From Agelas oroides (taxonomy: Eukaryota; Porifera; Demospongiae; Agelasida; Agelasidae), in assembly GCA_949130485.1 (NCBI GenBank), contig OX422205.1, positions 4,322,415 through 4,386,414 of the forward strand: a DNA stretch of 64,000 bases, given 5' to 3'. The notes beneath the pieces are model-generated. The model had not been told where the DNA came from. It saw only the letters and a list, made by a program, of their open reading frames with translations, and made no database searches. Made by a program: the position numbers and the translations under genes. Positions 24,401-34,300 of this stretch are shown piece after piece; within the stretch, counting starts at the first letter, position 1; each line of letters opens with the position of its first letter.

Positions 24401-25576
24401 CTGCAGGGGGGAGGGGAAAAATAAGGCCGGGCAAACTAGATTTATTGTTTTGCATCAGCCACTTTCTCAATCTGCATTTGGGTGGGCAGTCATTACTCAT
24501 TATTCATTACTGGCAAACACTATATACACTCGGCAAATCTATGGACGCTACGGTCATTAAAAGTTGGCGTGTCATTGTTTGAAAGGTGATAACAAATGAA
24601 GCGGGGGCTAATGCGAAATAATAAATCTACTTTGCCTGGCCTGATGTCCCAATTTCTCTGTTGCAGTGAGGATCACAAAGAAAAGTCATGTAAAAGGGGA
24701 AGGAAATCAGTTACATTGAGAGACAGTAATACAACTGGTAATTCGATGCTGTGTCCCCACTTCGTTTCGCAAGCCACACCCTTCGCAGAGAGAAGATGGG
24801 TCTGGTCACACTGCAACAAGCAAGTTGTTGCCATGGCAGAAACTTGCTGTGACCAATGAGATCCATGCTCTACGTGGATTGCATCCGCTGTCATGGTGTA
24901 GCAATTACGTCAACGTGTTTAGTGGATGTCAGCATCTTATTATCTAACCACGCTGTTTGATAATTGCATTTCTCAGCAACAATTCATCAGCTGCAATGTG
25001 GCCAGACCCTTGCTCTGTTTGCAAATTTAAGGGTGTGGCTTGCAAGACTACATCTTTGTCGATACATTGGACCATGTTCAACACCCTCCAGTAAAGTCAT
25101 TAGATCACAACACAAATTTTAACTACTATTTTCATGCCTTTGCAGGTTGGGCCACAGGTTTCTGATAGTCTCTGTGGAAATTATGTACTACAGAAGCTAG
25201 TTCACTTCCCAGGCTGGAGATGAGTGTGGAAAAGCCTTGTATGATTTGATTCATATAATCTGCATGACATACCTAATCTAGCGTGGCCAGACGTAATCCA
25301 AGGGGTCTGGCCACGCTAGACTATGGCATAATCTCGCGGGCCAGACTCTCACACGGGGAGAGAGTCTGGCCCGCGAGATTAACTATGGCATGCCTTGCTC
25401 CAGCAGCAATGGTGTGCGTTTATTGGAGCATACCTACCGTTGGTTGCATACGCAATGAAGAACGGTGGGATGATGATCAGCGAGTAAATCACTATTTGGA
25501 ACAGCGTCGCCCTGGAACACACTGTCGAATAGTACTTGGCGAAGAGAGGCTCCGAGTGCACACGATACAGAACCAT
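21491..25576 (-). CDS. TMEM231: Transmembrane protein 231 (ciliary transition-zone protein)
   Basis: Part of the MKS/B9 transition-zone complex that gates membrane proteins into cilia (known for the family). Exons: 25576-25438, 24400-24234, 23388-23263, 22697-22472, 22135-21998 and 21678-21491, total 984 nt, 327 residues (human about 316). It begins MVLYRVHSEPLFAKYYST, followed by the first membrane helix. Conserved blocks are FWQYTSSYREQPSVHF, SREDDVNRDGKKDILHL (split by an intron), LFNASSSFAADYDIPTI with SRYNERN, and the C-terminal PGFWQLIKFAWVQYLAVLVM helix, then FVFENQVILT. Two membrane helices flank a lumenal/extracellular domain, as in the family. Start and stop are both clear. The second intron carries a SINE with a 69-bp tandem repeat. 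Confidence 0.95.
23485..23600 (-). mobile_element. tRNA-derived SINE in a TMEM231 intron
   Basis: On the minus strand: A-box TGGCTCAGTTGG, anticodon stem TCTGA/TCAGA, B-box GGTTTGAGTCC, then a short body ending in a run of 14 T (plus-strand A run at 23486-23499), consistent with a Pol III terminator. Position 33 is not T. The head is the template of the tandem repeat next to it. Confidence 0.7.
23558..23833. repeat. 69-bp tandem repeat, four copies, from a SINE head
   Basis: The unit starting ATGCTGGTCAGATGCTC begins at 23558, 23627, 23696 and 23765. It contains the tRNA-like A-box half of the SINE plus about 35 bp of flanking sequence. Because 69 is a multiple of three, both strands show long repetitive open frames; these are artefacts. 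Confidence 0.95.
25274..25390. mobile_element. Two adjacent tiny palindromic MITEs, one with a perfect 9-bp duplication
   Basis: The first is TCTAGCGTGGCCAGAC … GTCTGGCCACGCTAGA (about 25274-25322). The second (25329-25381, 53 bp) is TAATCTCGCGGGCCAGACTC … GAGTCTGGCCCGCGAGATTA. ACTATGGCA flanks the second at 25320-25328 and 25382-25390, a perfect 9-bp target duplication. Confidence 0.85.
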
Positions 25577-26937
25577 GTTTAGGAGCTCACGTTCCCATGG
25601 CAATCCAGGGGATTCCCCAACCACCCTCAGCTCTTCCCACCCATAGATAATAGACCTGTCCCACCATAGGCCTGTAGCGCAAGAGATGTTCAAAGCTTGC
25701 TGGTAGATCTATCACAGTACAGAAGCTGAACTTGAGCAAAACGCACAGGAGACCAGAAAAACCTGGCCCCAGAAATGCATTGCATTTATAATTACATTCC
25801 TGAGCCAATTAAAGCTAGTGTTATCATCAGGCTGCTCTCCAGTTGGGTTTCTCAGGGTTCAGGCAGGGCTCAGCTTCTGTTTGTCATACTATGACAAATC
25901 TACCTTGTCTCATGGGCCACACTCTCACACGGGGACCAGCAAGCTCTCTTTGGCCAGCTCCAACATCTGATATCTACATACGTGAACATGTCCTACCTTC
26001 TCTGATATAGTCATGTCACATACTGTTCCATGAGGGTGGAGCTAGATCTGCTATTGCTCATTACAGTTCACACACCTTTATGTCATTGCATGCAGGGGAA
26101 GGGCCATGCCACTGTGTAATATAGCAGCTCAAGTGTCTGACCAAAGAATCATCGGAAGATAAAGAGATAACAGATAGTGTGCAATATAGCTAGTATTCCT
26201 AGTGAATATCACTGCATGAGCATGCATGAAAATGGTACATATGTGAGGGCAGTCTGTATGTTCCATAAAATATACATAACGAAAACTAAACTGAGGAGCA
26301 TGGAATTCATCATTTATCAGTTCTTTTCTTCAATGATTGCTTTCTCTCCTCAGCTTCCATGCTTGCATGCTTACTGTCCTGTAGGTCAAAAGCATCAACA
26401 TTGTGGTACACTGTAATACCATAGCTCACGTGTTGCAAACAGAAGGTAGCAAAAGAACATGTATCTCATCCAAGACATTTCCTCTTTTGAAAACATTACA
26501 GCACTTAGTCTGAACGTATATGGTCCCTTTGTCAAGTAGTTTGTTCTTAATTAATCTCATGTTTTGCCAATGCACTTTGTCAAACTTTCAGTATAGATCC
26601 ACAAAGATGACATCACGGTCCCAGACCCAAAACCACCCCCAGCACGGATGTATACTGGAAGCGATATACGCGCCGGATGAGGTCTGGGGATGAGACTAAG
26701 TTGCACGCAACATGCTAGTTGTCTACTTCCAAAACGATTGAAGTCACTACTGCATAAATTTAGAAACAGACCTATCACAGCCTCATACCCAGGCCTCCCA
26801 CATGACCAGGGTACAAGGTAACTAGGCACCTTTCTTTAGAATTAAATTTATAGTCTGATAGAGAATCTTTGTATTATGTAATATTCCATTGAGATTGTTG
26901 GCTCTTGTGAACAGAAGAAAGAAAGTCAGCTACCCAC
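25577..26937. other. Region between TMEM231 and the PTB gene
   Basis: It holds the TMEM231 promoter and, in all likelihood, the 3' end of the PTB gene, whose last exon I could not identify. A degraded inverted-repeat element (GGTCCCAGACCC … GGTCTGGGGATGAGACTA) lies at 26615-26698. Confidence 0.4.
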
Positions 26938-29900
26938 CGTCTCCAGTGCATGTGCAATGTCCTCCATTCCTCTCTTAATATCAGTGAAGTAAGAATCCAT
27001 CTTGCTGGGATCCTGGGAGGTACACAAGACAGAGAGATCACACCTGGCCGGCCCACAGCAGCAGCCATACATGCTAGTGTTATAGGTGCTCTGCATACAC
27101 ATTAGTTATTAGGTTAAAGTTGTGACTCACGAAATCTTCTTCTGTGTCTCTTCCCTTGTCTGCTTGCTTTCTGCTGGGAGCAGCAGCAGCAGTGCGGGAT
27201 AAAAGAAGGTTGGACTCCCCCTGTGTGGTAGGTTGGAGACAGTGCAATAATTTATCTCACATGAAGTGTGTGTGTGTGTGTGTGTGACAATAAGTACCAC
27301 AGTCCCCCTCCCACTCACTCCTGAGACAAGCAGTTCCCTTGATCCCAGTGCAGGAGACCCTCCAGAGTGTGGAGAAGACTCTCCACTGCTAGGGTGTACC
27401 TCTACAATATGCAGCATGTTCTGAGAGTGGTGAAGGCTGCTTGGGGTGCCAACTGATGCAGTTTTTGCCATCTCCATCATGCTAGCAACTTCAACATCCA
27501 ACTCCTGTGACTGCCGATGCTGTGTTGGCAGAGAGGAGGAGAAGTCAAGGAGTGGAGTGAAAGAATAAGGAGAGGTGGAGGGATGGAGATAAGGAGAATG
27601 GGTACATCGGACAAATTTTATGATGGGGGATCATGATACGAATATTGATACACTTCATACAATATTGAAAACCAGAAGAACAAGACAAAGATTTCCATTC
27701 CAGCTCAGAGACAAGCTGAAAAAATCAACTGTTGCCTCTAAACACATCATACTTACAAAAGCTTGCTTTTCCCTTTGTAGCCGTGCAAGTCTTGCATTCT
27801 TAACTTTCGCTTCTCTGGCCATCTGCAACAGCAGCAACACAGATTAATATTCAAGATACTGTATAATGTCATGAATTACCAGCTGCAAAGCTACCCAAAA
27901 GGGTCTAAATTGACCGTGAATCTTCACCTGATTAATGTTATTCATATTCAACTGAACACAATGTGTGGCAGTCTACCAACACACAGTCTTTAGCTTGCTT
28001 AGGATCGAGATGTAAACATGTGAATATGGCCCATCCCAATATCAGCACTTATGTATCTAGTTTGTTTGTTTTTTCAACATTCTGCTGCAGTAAATCTCTT
28101 AGTAGAACCACTCATGTAACATGCACCTCCCACACCTGTCTTTGTCCTCTCATCTCCTCTGTTCGCTTAAAGGTCACTTCAAATGCCTCTGCCATTGTTT
28201 CCACCATCTTCTGTGCCTGTTCAGCAAATGTGCAGGAGAGCAAGAGTGCATGATGACATCATGCATTTTTAATGACATCACCATGCCCTCTTAAGGGCAG
28301 TAATTTATCTGTTAGCCAACTGTAAATGCAACTATCTTTAAATCAAACTGCCCAACACTCCTCACATCCTGCTCATTGGCCTGGAATACGTGGCAGAAGT
28401 TTCTTTTCTTCTTGCGGTTGATGAAAGCAAACAGCTTCTTATTCTTTGGGTCCAGTGTGCAGAATGAGACACTCGACACCTTCACCATCGCAAACTGGCT
28501 CTGCAGGAAGGACATCCCACACAAAAGTTAATACTAGTGATCTTGAAACCAAGCTACAAAGCTGTGGAGGAGCAAGCTTGTGGCAAAGTTTGAACACACT
28601 TATCCACCCCTACTTGCTTACTGTTTTGTATGTGGGGAGGATTCGGGCATGGGAACATTCTATTCTCAGAACTGTTTCATATGACTTAGTATTTCCGGAA
28701 ACAAGGGTAGTAAGTGGAAGGTATTGCCTTGAGTACACTATAGTCATGAGATTAGTCGTAGAACAAGGCTACATCTACCTGCAGTATATGTCCATAGAGC
28801 TATACACTTCAAGCCATGCAGGGAGTGAGATTGCATACCATGCTGAAGTAGTCGAAGAGTTTGATACCCTTGACAGAGATGAAGAGCTTGAGTTTCATTT
28901 TGCCCTTCCCACCATAGAGCTTCTTCAGTTGGTCGGCAGCATTGCGGATGGTCTCCAAACCATACAACTGCTCCACCTCTGCAAAACCATACCCCTGACG
29001 GTGAGAGGGAGGGAGAAATGAGGAGGGAGGAGTGAAAGGGAGGTAGGAGGAGGAAGGAGAGAGGAGGAGGAGAGGAAGGGAAAGGGGGAAGGGGGAAGGA
29101 GGGGGGGATAGAGAAGGGAGGGAGAAGGGGGAGGAGGAGAGGGGGGAGGGTTGACAGAGAGGAAGGGAAAGAGGGAGAGGGAGGGGGAAAAGGACAATGT
29201 AGGGAGGGAGGAAAGAGGGAGGAAGGGAGGGCCTAGAGCGGCTATATATATTGGTGTTTGAAGCATAGTACTGAAGAGAAGGTTATCTGTTACCAAGTTG
29301 AGCACTTCCCAGTTGCTGAACTCAAGTTGGTAACAGATAATCTTCATTTATGCAGAAGCTAACTGAGACACTGAAACCTTAGTACTATAGTACACAACAT
29401 ATATGTGAAGTGACATACCTTTACTTCATAAAACTTGAGAGCTGAAGAAATAATGCAATGTGACAACATGAAGTATGCTGAGGTGAGTCACAACCCTACT
29501 GCCCAGCTCCAGTATAGTAGAATACTGTGTCTCCTTAGACCAGTGCATAACAAATGTTGCTTACCAGCTAGTGTTCCTTTCTTTTTCCACCCAGCTTGCT
29601 TTCTCCTTTGTTGCTACGGGAGGAAACACAACTCAACTACTGAAGCCTTTGTAGTTAAAATCCAGCTAGGAGATTGTGACATTCACAGCACAAGTATACA
29701 TCCTTACATCTCTAATCTGCTTCTCCTTCCTGAGTTGCGGCACCATTCTCCGTACCTTAAGGCCTCGATACAATGACTGGAGTAGATCAGTAAACACACA
29801 ACATGTAATCACAGTCCTGAGATTTTAATGGTGCCATAAACTACCTGGCAGAGTATAGTTGCTTCACGGAGTTGCAAGTAAGGGATTCTTGCTCTGTGGG

Positions 29901-31012
29901 ATATAGGTTCAAAGTTACATGCATGGTGCAGTGTAATCACCATGGCACTGATAGTGGGCTATATACCGTGATTGTCACACTGCAAACCCAAAGCAGCTAC
30001 CCGTGCTAGCACACAAATGGGCACTTACCATACACCTATATAGCCACAATTTTGAAGAACATCTGGACATTGTATATTTTGCAGTATATACCTCCTAGCT
30101 GCTCAGGAAAACTACAGAGCTAATGTATGTGCAGGCTCCTCTTCACAAGCCGAAGGGGGGTCTGGGGACGAGACTAGCCGTGAGTATACTAGAACTAAAA
30201 TGACACCCAATTTTCCATAGTAGTTGTCTTCAAAATTGTCCCAATTCATAAAGGTTCGTAACTGCCAGGGAAAGAAGGCAGAAGGACGTAATTAAGACGT
30301 TTGAGTTCATCTGTTCAGATTTTATTTTGACAGTGGCAGAAACATAATATGGGTGTGCTGAAAGTCTGAACACTTCCTTTACTGATTTCTTAAATCTGCC
30401 ACCTTCAGTTCCTGGCTAGTTCTAACTCAGTCTCAACTTTAAGATGCCAGTAGTTCATGCTGGACCCTCACAACTGCATGTCCATTCTGGACCAGGGAGT
30501 TGAAACAGTGGACAGCTTGCAGGATATAGACACACATGTATTGTAGCTCACCTGACCATGCGAAACCAAGTTTGTATGATGACAGCAGAATCATAGAGCC
30601 GGGCTCGCTCTGCATCAAATGCTGGATTGCTCCAGTCTTGATCAAATTCTTCCTCATCTATTAAGGGGTTACCCAGATTTCCGTCTGCAAACGGATCCTT
30701 TTTGCGTGGACTTTGAAGAGGCTCATATCGAAACTCTCTCTTGTTTCCTTTGCTCTTCTTCTTTTTGCGTCCAGCAGGTTTTGACTTTCTCTTGTGAGAA
30801 AATGCTCTGTCTCTTTGGCTCCGCTTCCCTTGAAATCTGGCTTCTAGCTGCTGATCTGTTACTAGGAAAGGTCTAGCGGCCTGATCAGTCTTGAAGCATA
30901 GTAAACGTCTCCTTTTCGTGAAAATGCATACGGCGACTGCGAAAACAAGAAGTAGTAAGAGCAGTATCGCAGCAAGAACAATCACGATAATGTATTCGGT
31001 AGCGAGAGCCAT
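26938..31012 (-). CDS. PTB-domain adaptor (GULP1/CED-6-like PTB) with N-terminal membrane helix and IQ-like motif
   Basis: Exon 1 (31012-30552) encodes MALATEYIIVIVL…, one membrane helix, the basic juxtamembrane KRRR, a Lys-rich tract (GRKKKKSKGNKR), an acidic segment with NPLIDEEEF and SNPAFD, and an IQ-like AVIIQTWFRMVR. The PTB domain is in 28994-28839 (AEVEQLYGLETIRNAADQL, LKLFISVKGIKLFD), 28500-28366 (VKVSSVSFCTLDPKNKKLFA, CHVFQANEQ) and 28216-28136 (AQKMVETMAEAFEVTFKR), in PTB order. Then come a short coil (27822-27757), a Ser-rich exon (27510-27319), 27220-27131 and 27012-26938. A 23-nt microexon at about 29451-29429 (LKFYEVK) fits the start of the PTB fold. Exons between it and exon 1, and the 3' end, are unresolved, so exon 1 and the PTB part could be separate genes. 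Likely a membrane-linked adaptor binding NPxY-type peptides. Confidence 0.65.
27267..27286 (+). repeat. (GT)n microsatellite
   Basis: A short GT dinucleotide run within a PTB-gene intron. Confidence 0.8.
29001..29231. repeat. 230-bp homopurine tract (polypyrimidine on the coding strand)
   Basis: Almost pure A/G on the plus strand with only scattered pyrimidines. On the transcribed (minus) strand it is an unusually long polypyrimidine tract that ends at the 3' splice site of the first large PTB exon (28994). Such tracts can form triplex DNA. Confidence 0.9.
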
Positions 31013-31388
31013 TTTGTCCCTTGACAGCCTTTCTCCTTTCGTCTCTGCTGTTGTTGTGCGACCTTTCAAAGGATTCACAGTGTATTTGGAGGGTGGGGCA
31101 CGGTCCAACGCTTGTTGCGAGACCCGCCCATTTCGTGCACAGCAACCACGCACGTGAGTGGCTTCACCAAAATGCTTTTCCCAAGCTGAGCTTGCTCGCT
31201 TTTAGAAGCCTGTTTATGGGCGTACACAGACTGCCTGCTTCACAGCGCCACTGAGATTTCCCACCCAGGCCAAGTTGATGTTCGTGGGCGTTGAACGGGA
31301 GCTACGCCTATACATATCGAGTTACCTAACTTCAGAGCTCCGCCTCCCCCCCTTGAGTATTGAAGCAGCACAGGACCTGGGATTCGGA
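31013..31388. promoter_or_regulatory. Divergent promoter between the PTB gene and the LIM gene
   Basis: Minus-strand ATG at 31012 and plus-strand ATG at 31275 or 31389 leave 262-376 bp. The region is GC-richer than its surroundings and contains an E-box-like CACGTG at about 31150. No TATA box is clear for either gene. Confidence 0.55.
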
Positions 31389-34300
31389 ATGGGCGACAGA
31401 CTAGCCGAACCCAGCAAAGGGCAGACGCAAGGTGAGCAGTTTAACTACGTTGCTGGTAAATGGTGTTATAATGACAATTGGCGGGGTGCATGTTAGTTGT
31501 ATGATCTGGAAAACGGCTACTGTGATGTGACAAATTGCTGCATTGTTCTGAAAAATTGCTACATATTTGAATAGCTTGTCAACTGAGAACTGTCAGCTGT
31601 TTCGTATTGTTAATTCCCCTTGCTGGAAGGTGGGTGCTGCATGTGTGACTGTGTAGTAGTTGATAGACTGTGGCACGCACTGTATGTTAAAAGTAATTTC
31701 TTCCTAACACTGACTTAGTTTGCTTTGCTAAGTTTTTACTGCCCAATTTATCGAGACCATTCAACAGCTAGGCAGTAGATTGCTCTTAAGCAACTGTGGT
31801 CTTCATTATACAGGTTGTCTGGTAGAAGTTTGTTTTTGTATTTGTGTAGTTTACAGTTTCACACTTAATTCACTAGCTAGAAATTATAGCCAGAATGTTC
31901 ATAAATACAAAGTTCACACCTTTATAAAGGTAGTGAGATATGATCGATTGGTTCATGGTTCTACCACTACTGAATCTGAATAAGGTGCCGTTTCTAGCAC
32001 AGGCACTTTAGTCCCTGCTTGTTGAGAATATTAATTAGAAAATTTCTCTGTGGCGCACAATGAAAAACTTTTACAATAAGCCACTACCAGCATAGCAACG
32101 GCAATGAGCTTTTGGTTGAACTGAAATTGGTGCGTTTTCAAAGTTTTATCAACAGCACCAAATATTGCATACTCTAATAATGATCGAGAATCCGCCGTTC
32201 TGATGTGGCTGGAATGAAAAATTCTTTGCAACTGTACCACCTGCCTGGTTGTTAATGATGTTCCAACAAGTAACTACTGCTGTTTATTAAATGAGAATGT
32301 GGTGTTAAAAACACATTGAGCCCTGACACAATGTTTGTGAGGGGGGTTACTTGATTTGGTCTCCATAAATTTCCAGTGATGCCCCCCGAGAGAGTTTTGA
32401 TTACAAATGACAGGGGTAGGGCATGACGTACAAAACATTCCCTTATACATGTATCACTAATACAGACAGTGTGCAGAATAAACATGTGGTGCAGGGAAGG
32501 CACCCAAGTATGGGGTGCCAAATGTCAAAATATTCAATTGGGATACACGGCACCGGGAATTCGGGTTAGTTAGCACACCGGTAGGGTAAGGGTTAGGGCT
32601 GGGCAGGTGAACAGGGTTTCCGGTGCCGTTTCTGGTGCTGTATATTCCAACTGGTCCCAAGATACAATTGAATTCATGATGTTTAGCTATATATCATGCT
32701 ATTTACTTATATATATTGATTTGTTATATATCATGATATTTAGCTATTGTTCATATTTGCTCTGGAAGTTTCCCATTTACATATATCTCGATATTTGTTG
32801 GCTACATAACGTGATATATGTTATTTTCTGGGTATTTTGACATATGGCACCCCATACCCAAGAGCATGGGTGCTGCCTAGTAGAGAGACATTTCCAAGTC
32901 TCCACTTAGGAGCACAAGGATTGGATGGTTGGTTGTTTGAATAGTGAGTGCAAAGGTTAACAGTGCACTGATGATTGCATGCCTTGTTCTGGCACCCACC
33001 ATGTCTCCGATTTCAGAGGTATGTCTGAAGTGTAAAAAAAACATCCATCACGTTCCCTACAAGTTCAGTGGAGAGACATTTCATGCTCGGTGTCTGCAGT
33101 GCAGCACTTGTGGTGAGTCTTTGGTATGAACTGAAGCTGGTAGCCTCATACCCAGGCCCTAGTCTCATTCCCAGACCACTAACTGCTGTGCAGTGGTCAG
33201 CGATCTGGGAATGCGAGGCTTGGATACGAGGTAGGTTTGGTATTTCAGACCAAATATGCATGGGCACTTATGATAACCTTTACTGAAATGTACGATGCAA
33301 GTATACAAGCTTACGCTCCCATTCGCAGCCAGGGTATATACCTAACCTTGTTCCCAGCAACAACTAACATGGTAGAAGGCCTGGTGAAACTCTTACGTAG
33401 AACAACATCAGGTGGACGTTTGGAGGCATGTAACTTCTAGTCTTTGCTAAAGACCGCTACAATAGCTCATTCATGACGACTAGACAATCGATATTGGGCA
33501 GTCTTGGTGATGCTTTTCGTGTTCAGAAAATGAGTATGCAGAAGTCTGAAGCATTTTGGACCAGCTTCAACCGTTTGGCAAAGACCGGAAGTGTCACACC
33601 TCCAAACATCCACCTGACGTCATTCTACATAGGAGTTTTACCAGGCTTTCCACTACGTTAGCAATGATAGAAGGCCTGGAAACGAGGCTAAGTATATATC
33701 ACGCTGGCTGATGGTCAGCAGCAATATGAAATGTTTATCAGTCAACACTTGTCGTATGGAAATGATGACATTGCATATCCAAAGCTTGTACTTAGGAAGC
33801 AGTCTGGGAGGACATGCAGGGTCAAATGTTTTATTAACCCTTGAAGAAGAATAAAAATAACTGTGTCATTTGTGCGCAAAGTTGGCTATTGCAGCTTCTA
33901 TGTTTCTAGCTGTTTATTAGCCTTGTGAGCCAATCTTTAAATACAGAGTCAGATAGGTATATGATTGATATTTGTTCACGGTAGACCTGTAGCCACTGTA
34001 TGTTATAGAACTGAAATTCACAACGGCTACACTGTATAAATTCATGCTGCTTTTTATGGTAGAGTTTATCAGCATATACATGTAGTCACACTTTTGGTGG
34101 TGTTCAGAGTTCACTCCAGTCGCATGTATGATTTAATTTGTGCTGTCTAACATGTTCTGTGGTGTTTGTGTTGTCTTCTCATGACCAATGCGGGGGCTTC
34201 ACTTGGGACACCTGATGTATTCAACTACTAGAAGCATGATTTGAAAGCATCTCACACACACAAATGTATATACACAATTTGCAAGGCTAAATATAGAATG

